Of a stretch of DNA of 64,000 nt, positions 53,701 through 64,000 are shown piece by piece. How positions within the stretch are numbered: position 1 is the stretch's first letter; the number at the start of each line of letters is the position of its first letter. Position numbers and translations under genes: made by a program. The DNA is from Sisyra terminalis (taxonomy: Eukaryota > Arthropoda > Insecta > Neuroptera > Sisyridae), in contig OY292276.1 in NCBI GenBank assembly GCA_958496175.1, positions 21,966,001 through 22,030,000 of the forward strand, read 5' to 3'. The notes beneath the pieces are model-generated. The model was not told the origin of the DNA. It saw only the letters and a program-made list of their open reading frames with translations, and ran no database searches.

Positions 53701-56700
53701 TACGAATTTTAATTGTTAGATATTAGTATTTATCCACCGCTATCCAAGACTAAGAAGCGATAAATAAATATATGAAATAAGCGGTAAATACGATTTTTTT
53801 AAAATGTAAAAAGTTATTACTAGTTCACAATTATATCAGGTGTAAAATTGTAAGAAATAACTGAATTCTTCCTTGCGTCCCTATTTTCTTAAATAAAATA
53901 TTTAGAAATACGTTTAAAAAATTCTCGTTTCAAACAGGTTATAAAAGGATGACGAAATATTTTTCCGGATAAAAAATAAGAAAAGATGAATGAATATTAA
54001 TAATTTATGCTAATAGCAGCAGTGACATACGAAAGAAAAATCGACAATATTATTCAAACGATTTTCTCTCTGTCATACAATTTCCATTTTATAAATTATT
54101 ATAAATATTTTAGAAAATCGCACATTTATTTCCCATATTTTCTTATTGATCGAATGTAAAAGTGGAATTTGCGGGTCATGCATCTTCATTTTTCGATTAT
54201 ATGTGTGCAGGACTATTACAAACATGAATTGAAATTTATTGTCAATGAGAAAACACCTTAACTATGGCAGAGGAAAACTCTGTCAGCATTTTTATCGTTG
54301 TGAAACGAACGACATAAATTCATCATCATCTTACAACGAAGAACATGACGTAAATATTAAAAAGCGATATCAATTTCTGCTCATATAATTCTTTAATCTT
54401 AAAATAATTTTACCTCAAATGTATAATAATGAAACTTTAAGCATTGGAAAAACATCACGGGATGTATTCCGGCTCATATTAGAAATAAACTTTCATTAAA
54501 AAAAATAGTTTTTACCAACTTTGTCATGTCATTGTCATTGAAGTTTGCCACTAGTAGTTTCTAATTAAATTGGAAACTTTATGAGATTTTATGTTCGTGG
54601 AAAAGAACTTGAGCTCGCGTAAGTTCTCAATAAAATTTTTATGATACAATTTTTCATTAATTTAATACTGTTTTCCACAATTCGATTCAATGAGTGACCA
54701 TTTATCTTTACAAATATACGATTCGTTGAAAATATGATTAGAAAGTAGAAAAAAGTAATTAGTTGATGGAACAAAAAAATAAAACAAAGAGCTATTCGAA
54801 TAAAATTTGAAACAATAACAATGTAATGAGAGTGACATTTGCATAACAATTTTTCATAGAAAAAGTAGCGAAAAAGTATCACAACCGCCTTTTATTATGT
54901 CTGTGATCCATGAATATAAATTACTTGAATTTTCAAAATACACGCCATTGAATGATATAATTTTCTACTTGTTTTACTTATTTTTGTTTTTAACAATGAG
55001 CTTTTTATTTTTCGTTTTTTGTTTTATGTTTGTTGAAGAATTCATTCGTTATACTTTTTTGTTTTGTCGCTATGATTACATTTTATATGCGGACGCCATA
55101 TCGTTTTGGCGTATTTGCTCCCAAAACTGACCCTCGTAAAGAGGTATTTATTTTTGATTGGATTTTCTACCTGTAATGACTTTAATGACTTGTACAATAG
55201 AGAATATGATTCCACAGAGAATATTATTCAGATTTTATCTCCGTAATTGAGAATCTTTTTAATGCTTACTAAAACTAGGCAAACGGGAAATATTTATAAG
55301 TTTCGTTACATTTTTAATTACCGACATGATTTTTTTTAAACAAAATACTAAAATTTTTAATGATATTATGCAAATAAGAAGCTCAAAAGCTCATTTAAAC
55401 TCATTTACAAATGCAAGATAATAAAAAAACGATAAAAATCTTATCACATTTTTAAAACAATAAAATCGTCTGAAAAGTATAACGATTATTATTTAAATTG
55501 AACAGCTTTTTGTAATGAAGTCATCATCAACAAAAACAAAAACTTAGTATTTTTTAGTATCAGTATATATTAGTATAAAGAGGGAGCTACTGGAGAATAT
55601 AAAGTAAGCAAAGACATTATTATATATGCCTTCTAATTTATAAATGATACACTTTAATTGGGTCGTACTGGTTTAAGCTTTCAACTAATGGGGTTCCTTA
55701 AGGATTCTTTTAATCTCTGATAATAAATCTACGTCATTTTGGTTGATCAATTCACGAAAATTTTGAGGAAAGCATTTTTAAGAGTTCATTAATTATTTTT
55801 TTTTTTAAATCACTTATTTTTCGTTTAGTTTATTTGTACCTCAGAGTTGTTTAGTTTTTATTATCGTTTTTATTTTAACTCTTTCATTATCTCAGTTGTA
55901 ATACTGAATCCTTAGAGATTAGTATTTTAAATGTCATTTACTCAATTTTATTAGTATTGTTTATAGAATCCGTTTGTTTATCATATATCCTGGCTAAATT
56001 TTCTAGGTTTCGAAGATTATTTAATATATTCGGTGTCCTGAAATAAATGTCATTTTCGTGCTTCAAATAGTACAATGATCCATTATTATACTTCTAATTT
56101 TCACACAACTTTCGCTGATTCTAAGAGTTCCATTATAAACATTCCATTATCTTAGAGCCGGTTTTTTTCTTCCCTTATCTAAGCTCTACCGATTGAAATA
56201 ATGGGAGATTTACCCCACGAGTAGGTACAAGTACCCCGTGAATAAAAAGATTTTTATTTTTATTATCTTAGTGTTTTAATCTGTACTGAAACACAACAAC
56301 TGCAATTGCTTTGTTGAAAAAATAGTTGGATTTCATAAGTCCTATTATCTACACTTAAGCATCTCTTGGTTCAATAATCGCTTATTTTTTGTATTTATGA
56401 ATGAGGCTCTTCCCAATAACTAGCATATTCTTTTATACTTTATCTAAACTTGCTTTATAATTTCCTTGATGTATTAAGACCATGTTAATTTTCGATCTAG
56501 ATGCAATCTCAGGCATTTATTGTACTTACAACAGCTCTGTTCCTTCCATGATGAAAAATGTAAAGTTGAGCCCACAAAAGTAAAACTGTGTACCTATTTT
56601 TGAGTTGTAACTTGCTGCTGGAATTGTTGACTCAGTTGTAAGTCTTGTTAAAAATTATTACGAGTGAAATTTTAGAAAATCATTCTTTTGTTCATGGAGA

Positions 56701-57811
56701 ATGTTATAAAATAGGTGTTTGGTAATTTCTTGCCGAACAGCATTGTGTCGTAAATGGTTTTAAAGTGTAGTTTTTATATAAGTCAAAACTACTATCATTT
56801 ATTTGTTTCAACATTTCAATTGCTAATTTTTTTGTTGGAATGTTTTATCTTTATTTCTATTAAATTGATTACTTTAGGTATTTATAATTTTATTGATGAA
56901 TTTTTGATAAATTAAATGGAAATATTAGTAGTTCGTTTATTATGTATAAATGAATTATAAGTATAACCCGTTCTTTTAATATAAATTTCCCTTTCAGAAG
57001 AAGAAATAAAAAAGTGTTTCTCAAACATTCATAAGTTATCGTTACCTTCATCTAAAGTATTGATAAGAATCATCTCCTTTTCACTTTGATAAAATTTTAG
57101 AATGTGCTTATTGGTGCTTCCAACGGAGTAAATGATTAATGATCTCCAAATTGTCTAAAATGGACAGGAAAATGTTTATAGGAAGTGAGATCATCTCCGT
57201 ATAGAAACACTTGTCAAAAATCGAGTAGTTGAAGTCAATAGTATGTGTTATTCATTTGATTCATTTTGCATTTTAGAAACACTGCTTATGATTATACGAT
57301 TCCAATTAATTAAATTGAGTTTTCACCCATTCTTCATTGGCTATTTTAATCTCGCTCTTTAAGAAGCACAGGTACCTTGAAGGAGCCTCAATAAGGATTG
57401 TTCTTTACAAAATTTATAAAAAACTGTTTAAACAGCTTCTCCTTAAAACAAAACAGGAAACTGTCGGTTAATCTTTCAACCACCGGAAAGTATTCCGGAC
57501 ACGAAAGAAGAAGAATCCATTATTTATTACCTTTTACAATTTATTGCGTTACATTATGCCATTTTCATTTTTATGTTGCCGTTTCCTATCAATTAACCTC
57601 AAAGTTTAATTCGTCATTTAACGCAAGTTTTGTTATAGAACCTACGCAACATTTAAATCCACAACACGCACTTAAGAGGAAATATTACAATTAATGCATT
57701 TTAATATTTTTATAGCTTTTTTTTCATACTTATGATGTAAGGGAGCTTTGATTTCTGTCAACCACAATTCTGATAATGAAATTGTCTAATAAGATATTAT
57801 CTTAACCCAAC

Positions 57812-57875
57812 ACCAACCATACTCAACCTGCGGCCCACTTAGCTGTTCTGTGCGGTCCAAAATAATTACTGTTAT
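57812..57875 (+). mobile_element. Possible hAT-like terminal fragment
   Basis: CTCAACCTGCGGCCCACTTA and GTGCGGTCCAAAAT resemble the CAACCTGCGGCCCGC...CGGCCC ends of hAT-group short elements. The partner end was not located. Confidence 0.35.
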
Positions 57876-60278
57876 CAAATATTTTTTGATATTGTTTTCA
57901 ACATGTTTTTAATGTTGGGTAGTCAATTTGAAAAAAATAGAGCAATTTGATCTTGGAATTTGCACAAATGGTGAATTTGAGATCTGGAAAATTACGTGTG
58001 AAATTAATTTATTTCGTCAGTTCTACAGCAATAATTGCGAATGCTGAAAATCTGCTAAAGTTCCATATTGGGTGTCAGATCACCGTGGGAATGAGTTAAG
58101 TCATCGCCACTGACCACCGTCCCATATAAAATAAGTGATTAGCTCAGCAGATAATTTTGTATATAAAGTCCTACAAAAACTGTAATAATTCGCTTTTCAC
58201 AAAAAGCTTGACATAAACTTGTTTCATTGTTGTGTAGCCAAACTCCTTCAACTAACTTTCCAAAACTCTTCAAAACTCTTCAAATTCTTCATAGCGAGGA
58301 CCATCCTAACAAGAAATCCTTCCGTGTAATTGGTTTCTCTTATCAACGAATTAGGATCTATTGGTAATAAATCCTTCCGTACCAATAATCAGTAATTAAT
58401 ACACAAAGATACATTTTAAACTAAAAATCCAAAGTTCTACTACATGTTATGTAGAAATTATTTTTTTCTCTTTGTTTAATTGTTTCTAACCAAAATTTGA
58501 TAATTAAATATTATTCATAGATTAGGAAAACCTACTAATGATTCCATAACAAATAAGGGTTCCTGAGAAGGTTGTTGAATAACATCACACTGTAATTGTG
58601 TTTGTATAGTCCGTGCAGTGCTATCAATTAACAAGTACTTATAGAACTTTGGGTACTTACACTATAATTATTTTTTATGCCTGTGATACAATTCCAGTGA
58701 TTCATTTATCTTTTCTAGCAATGATAGTTTGTTGAATTGAAAATAAATTGAAAAACCTCAACTTTCTGAATTTGAGAGAAAAAATGAATAAATCATAAAG
58801 AAAATAAAGTTAAGTTGGAAAAAAGTAATTTGGGTCAATAAGTAAATTTATTGTTTCGTTCCAAAACGAGGAAAATTCGAAACAGCGAATTATTTATATT
58901 TAGAAATGTGACAGTTGGTGATATAACAAGTACGAGAAAATAATTTGAATTGAAATTAGAGTTTCTCGCTTTTAATTCGTTAATATCCTATGTCAGTCTA
59001 GGCTGGAGCTTTTCTAGATAAATGAAAATATAATTCATTTACAAGTGACATTGTGTTTCAAATTTATTTTCACTGAAAAAAAGGCAAACGAGAAATGGAT
59101 TGAAATAAGCGAAGAAACTTCACGTTTCAAATTGCATCTCTTTCACCTTTCTGCATAAGTATTATTAACCCAATTATTAACAATCGAGAACTGTCTTGAA
59201 TTATTTCAAACTTTGTATAATTTTCCTGTGTTATTATTTTATCCCTGATAAATCGCTTACAGATAAGAAAGCTTATACCTAGTGGAATGAGAATCGAGAG
59301 TTACACAAACGACAGCGTATTCCAGTCTTGTTGCTGCTAATGTTGTTTGTTCAAAGCTCGTCAACTCGTCGACTTTGGGGGTGGAAAGCTTACGAGGATA
59401 ACCATTTCCGTTATTATCTGTTTGTGTATGCGGTTAATATATCTCTTTCAGGCCCTTACGCTTGCTGTATCCATTTGCTTCTACCGGTATTTCTCAATCT
59501 TTAATGCAAAATTCTTTTTCTTTTTTTTTTTTTGATGACATCAGATCAAAGCCGCAGTTAATTGCATATTTTTCTATCTGTTGGTTTTCAGTCCCTAAAT
59601 CCAAATACAGCTAATAATCTTTTGAATTATGATACTAAACTTTGCTGACGTTTTTAAAAAATTGCAAAATAAAGGATAATTTCGGATAACGAATATCCTT
59701 AAAATTGTTCAGAATAGAGAAATTAAATCGAAACAAAAGAATTTCTAACATTAAATGTAGTTGTCTCCTGTTGTTTTGTAAGTAAAATACTAATATAATT
59801 GTATTTTGAAGCATAATAATAGAACAAATAAAATAGGAATGCCTGATATAGGCACCACATGGCTTCTTTGAAAATGAAATTAGTCGCTAGCTGGATTGAA
59901 GATTACCGATCGTAAGGCTAATTTATTTCGAAAGGTCAAAAAAATAACTGTTCAAACTAATACAACTATGAGCATATTTTAAGTTATCAATTAAACTATG
60001 ATTTAAGAGGTATGAAAATAACTTTTGTCGATTTTTATGACTCATAAAATTGTAAATAATTCCATCGTAGTTCAAACTTTGGACTGATTGCAAGAAGTGA
60101 TAAAGAACAGAGATTTTCTTATGACCAACTTGGTTTTAATGTACTTATAACTCTTTTTAGTATTAAAAACAATTTTTCATTCTTAAAAATTATTTTCTAT
60201 CTCAGAATGCACTTAGATCAAAAACTTACATGAGCTGTGCAAATCAAAAAAATTCGAGAACATTTAAATAAAAAATAC

Positions 60279-61011
60279 AAAAAAATGTAGTGGCTAATGG
60301 CATCTAATGCACCATTATCAACGAAAAACAAACTTCTTCTGTACAAGATCATTCTTAAGCCCATATGGACATATGGTATACAGTGGTGGTACTGCATCCA
60401 ACTCCAACATTGAAATCCTACAAAGATTTCAATCAAGGACCCTACGACAAATAATCGGTGCTCCATGGTATGTAAACAATAAAAAAATACATGAAGATAC
60501 AGAAATTCCATCGGTAAAGGAGGAAATTCAAAGGTTTCGTAAAATTACCTGACAAAACTAGACAATCATTCCAACCATCTCGTAATAAACTTATTGGACA
60601 ACAGTGAGATGATAAAAAGGTTACTAAAATGAAATGTAATAGATTTGCCTGATAGATTTTGTAACTAAACAAATATTCCTGTTAACTATTTATAGCCAAA
60701 TTATTATTTCTTATTATATAGCTTTATTTTTATATATTACTTATATATTAATACACATTTCACATTATTTTTAGCATTGATATTGTTATTATAAACTATT
60801 ATTATTATTATTATTGCTACTGTTCATTTTTAATGATTGTTGTTATTGCTATAAAAATTACTATTATTGTTATTGTTGTTACTGATTGTTAAAAATCTTT
60901 GTACTTATACAGCACTAATCTACTAGGACTAGTGCTTACATGTGATTGTCTATGGATTGAATGCCCTTATTGCAACCCTTTGCAGATTGTGCAATTTATT
61001 TGAAAATAAAA
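60279..61011 (+). mobile_element. 5'-truncated jockey-like LINE insertion with A-tail and 8-bp target duplication
   Basis: AAAAATAC flanks the unit at 60271-60278 and 61012-61019. Across two frameshifts the plus strand encodes NAPLSTKNKLLLYKIILKPI, WTYGIQWW, then GTASNSNIEILQRFQSRTLR, QIIGAPWYVNNKKIHED, IPSVKEEIQRF, NYLTKLDNHSNHLVINLLDN and IKRLLK. These are the final residues of a jockey-group ORF2. About 340 bp of 3' UTR follows, with TTA/TTG-rich simple repeats at 60790-60890 and an end reading TTATTTGAAAATAAAA. It is the best-preserved LINE copy in the window. The 81-codon ORF 60307-60552 is part of it. Confidence 0.82.
60797..60890 (+). repeat. Imperfect TTA/TTG microsatellite in the LINE 3' UTR
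   Basis: A pure run of TTA triplets near 60800-60815 is followed by mixed ATTGTTATTGTTGTTAC-type triplets. Its position inside the jockey-like 3' UTR suggests it belongs to the element rather than being host DNA. Confidence 0.6.
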
Positions 61012-61308
61012 AAAAATACTTTCAAAATGGAAGTACAAAATGACAGCATTGTAAGCTATATTGTGTTTTTTAGACTTGTAAATTACAATTGCATGACAAA
61101 GCAGAACATGGTTATCATATATCGTTTAAGTTAAACTTCAATAAATGTTTATCTAATGCAAATATCTTTTAAGTATTTTTTTTAAATGCATGAATTTAAT
61201 ATAACTCGACATTGTACCTACTCATAATTTTATTTTTGATGCTCTGTTTTACCCGATTACGGTGAGATTAATATCTTACCGTTAATATTGGATTTTTTGG
61301 AAAAACTA

Positions 61309-61337
61309 ACTTTGTCCAAAGCTTCTTTGGACAAAGT
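61309..61337. repeat. Perfect 13-bp-arm hairpin, first of three related palindromes
   Basis: ACTTTGTCCAAAG (61309-61321), loop CTT, CTTTGGACAAAGT (61325-61337). Related phrases recur at 61646-61678 (AACTTTGCCTTAAA...TTTAGGTAAAGTT) and 62437-62452 (GCAAAGTTAACTTTGC). Together they suggest pieces of one repeat family. Confidence 0.7.
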
Positions 61338-64000
61338 ACACAAAGATAACTTAGTCTAAAAAGCTTTAGATCATGATAGTTTTTCCGAAGAATTTAACAT
61401 TGGTGGTTAGATATATATCTCATCGTAGCCGGACAAAACAGAATATCAATAATAAAACTATGAGTACACATGTTGGATGATTTCAAATTCATGCGTATAA
61501 AAAACAGGCATACAATATATTTGCATAAGAAAAACATTCATTGAAGTTTAATTTAAATGATGTATGATAATCATGCTCTGTTTTATCATGCAACTGTTAT
61601 TCATAAATCTAAAAAAACACTATAACTTTGTTTGTTGGCATAGTCAACTTTGCCTTAAATTTCTTTAGGTAAAGTTAACTTAGCCTTTACTAGCCGGAAA
61701 AGTTAGAACAGAAATTGTTATTGTTTAGACGAAAATGAATATTTTATTAATCTTCTTCATTGCAGGCTTTAGGTGCTTTGTCTTTTATGATACTCATCAT
61801 TTCTTTGACCTATCAACACTTCTTTTCTCGTAATATTTATGAAATATGTATTGTTTTTGTAGGTAGTTTTTGCATTGTATCTCTTTATGGGTTCTTCTCA
61901 TTTAATCTGAATTTCCTTTATTTTTTCGTTCATATAAAGTCTTATTGATTTCCGATAAATTCGTTCTCTTTGAAAATTTTTACCTAAGTTCTGGAGTATG
62001 CCACGCGCTGGTATATTTATAAGTCGTTATTTTCATAAAATATCAAAATATTTTCTAATCGGTCAATACGTTTCTCGATACCTTCAGAATTTATTTTCCT
62101 CAAAAATCGAGAATGAAACGTATCAGAAAAAATAGTTTCGATAATGACGTACGTATCGAGGCAAAGCGCGAAAAGAGGAGAAAATTCAATGAAACTATTA
62201 AGGACTTTTCTATTAAAAAAATATGAGTTTGCGATTCGTTCCAACGAACGATATAATCTCATCAATGAAATTAAAATCTCAAAAGTGAAGTCGCGGGATC
62301 ACGTACCTTCTTGGAAAAACATCAACTAAAACGGTGGGACGCTGTGTTGTCGATGGAGTGAGAAAATTGCTCAAGCAATCTGCATAACTTATCTTAGGAA
62401 AAGTCAATTTTTATATGTTATTGTTAGCTGGTGTAGGCAAAGTTAACTTTGCTTAAATATTCTTTCGATTACTTTGAATTTGACGAATTTAATATTGCTG
62501 GTAACATATGCATAGTATACGATACACTAAAATTAGTTCAAATGGATTAGATGATGCTTAAGCTGGTTATTCTTCAAAATATTACAGATGAAAATATTCG
62601 TGATAACGATTGTTTCATATACTCATAGTAGAAAGAAGCAAAAAACAATAATGGGTTGCTTCCAAAATTAAAATTATCAATAATGAAGTATAAATAATAA
62701 AAATTTTGTATTTTTTTTAACTGTAGATACATTGAATACCAAAAACTCCCGTTTTTTAAGGTTTTTTTTTCTGATTATTGAGTTCATTAAAATATTTAGA
62801 GATGTCATCGTATTCTAAACTTTCGTGTTGGCGTTCAACTGGTACTTAAACAAAGAAAAATAGCTTGTGATAACAACAATCAGCATATATTAAACTGCAA
62901 ATTTCATTAAGCTCGTGACCATTGAAGCTTTATCGCGTTGGGAATATTTCTCAATTTTGCTTTATCTTGTTGCGGTCGTGGAGATTTTAAACACGATTTG
63001 TATGCAGTTGAGTGATCTCATAATATTTTCATCTTGAAAATGCAGTTGTATCACAGAAGAAGACTACGATGATGGTTCAGACGCAGGACATCCGGGACGT
63101 TCTATCGTCATATTCCAGAAAACCTCATTGACAGTTCCCTACCTAGTGGCGTGAAGATCTTGCTGATGATGCATTCGCTATATCTAATACTGATTTCTGG
63201 AATTCTTTTTCGTTTTTGTCGCATCGATATACATCAGATACAACAGGAGGTATGTTCTCTTAGGAACGCTATTGATCTTACAGAAATTCAAAACTTATCC
63301 TTTTCCAACAGCATAAAGCTTCAAACTTGATAAAATTCTCGATCGTCTTTTGAAAATTTGACGTGAAGAAAATGACTAAAAAACTCAACACAATTTAAAT
63401 ATCTAAATTTGAACTTTGACATACAATTCAATTTCCATATTTTTATCATTTTGATTCATTGAAGAATTATTATTTTTTATTTGTAAATATCTTATGTTGA
63501 ATTTTATAAGAAAATTCTACTACCACCTCACTCAAGTGCAACGTAATGCATTTTTCTTCGTCTTCTTCATTTTTGCATGTTATATTTATGTAAAGTAGAT
63601 TTTGAAATGAATTGAAAGTAAACTTGTGAATTATTTCGAATGTTCAACTGTTAGACGTCAGCAAGAAAAATAAACACAAAATTTGTAAGAGAAATGTCAA
63701 CATTTGACAAAGAAATTTATATTTTCCTCATCAGCTTAAATTGATTTATTTTTATTGTTGACGGTCTCGGCTGAAAAAAAGAGCTATTTCATAAACCCAT
63801 TAAAAATATAAAACTTTAAATCGCTTCGAGAAAATGCGGGAAAATTACAATTTTTCAGCGATAAATTTACGTGTAATTTTAAGGTTCCGGGCAATAACAA
63901 GCTTAAAAACATTAATTTCATAAAGATAATGGATTTGTTGGTAAATTTATAGGAATATGCCGACCATAAATAAAAGATACAGTTAGCAATTTAATAACAT

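Larger units (their letters stand above)
25378..64000 (-). other. Probable 5' UTR intron and/or upstream intergenic DNA
   Basis: No host coding exon was recognised here on either strand. If the CpG-rich patch at 47873-47966 is the receptor's first exon, then 25378-47872 is one 22.5-kb intron and the rest is upstream DNA. Stretches with nothing recognisable, apart from AT-rich sequence and chance ORFs under 100 codons: 27.4-28.1, 28.4-32.4, 32.9-37.6, 37.7-41.2, 41.7-44.1, 44.6-45.7, 46.2-47.6, 48.1-51.3, 51.7-53.1, 53.7-57.8, 58.2-60.2 and 62.5-64.0 kb. Confidence 0.6.

Noticed and set aside
62017..62329. Overlapping plus and minus ORFs of 61-82 codons
   Set aside because: No motif, no splice-site or start context support, and they lie in a region of short palindromes likely to be repeat-derived.

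Overview
The window is eukaryotic, strongly AT-rich (roughly 70% A+T by eye) and typical of an insect genome with long introns. The coding exons have GT-AG splice sites, the protein is an animal synaptic receptor, and the repeats are insect-style (mariner ends, jockey-like and I/R1-like LINE relics, gypsy-type solo LTRs, hAT-like short elements). Order and species cannot be fixed from this sequence. No bacterial features, CRISPR arrays, rRNA or convincing tRNA were seen.

One host gene can be supported: a kainate-type ionotropic glutamate receptor on the minus strand, running right to left. Six coding exons (25285-25207, 13400-13239, 8950-8699, 6754-6579, 6069-5842, 2347-2195) join with matching phases into exactly 350 codons. 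These encode a signal peptide and essentially the whole extracellular amino-terminal domain. The ligand-binding domain, channel segments and C-terminus must lie beyond the left edge. A 5' UTR piece with a splice acceptor at 25377 and a 16-codon upstream ORF precedes the start codon, so at least one more non-coding first exon lies to the right. The best candidate for that first exon and promoter is a CpG-rich patch at 47873-48060; a second candidate is 32487-32880.

Everything else is intron, probable first intron or intergenic DNA. From left to right it holds: short inverted-repeat elements at 269-458, 1390-1544 and 2836-3127; a solo LTR at 3167-3591; a hAT-like fragment near 3.8 kb; a perfect tandem duplication at 5002-5297; LINE relics at 7.5, 10.2, 15.7-16.0, 18.2-19.2 and 23.6-24.2 kb; a second copy of the same LTR family nested in a DNA-transposon-like unit at 21.0-22.0 kb; mariner relics at 22.05 and 26.9 kb; more relics at 28.2, 37.6, 41.3, 41.4, 53.2-53.7 and 57.8 kb; an inverted-repeat element at 44174-44550; a 397-bp near-perfect palindrome at 45713-46109; and a 5'-truncated jockey-like insertion with target duplication at 60279-61011. 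From about 27 to 64 kb no host coding exon was recognised.

No new multi-gene system was found. The observations most worth following are the receptor's split and very long 5' end (upstream ORF plus remote CpG-rich promoter candidate), the large fresh palindrome in probably transcribed DNA, and several apparently undescribed short repeat families.
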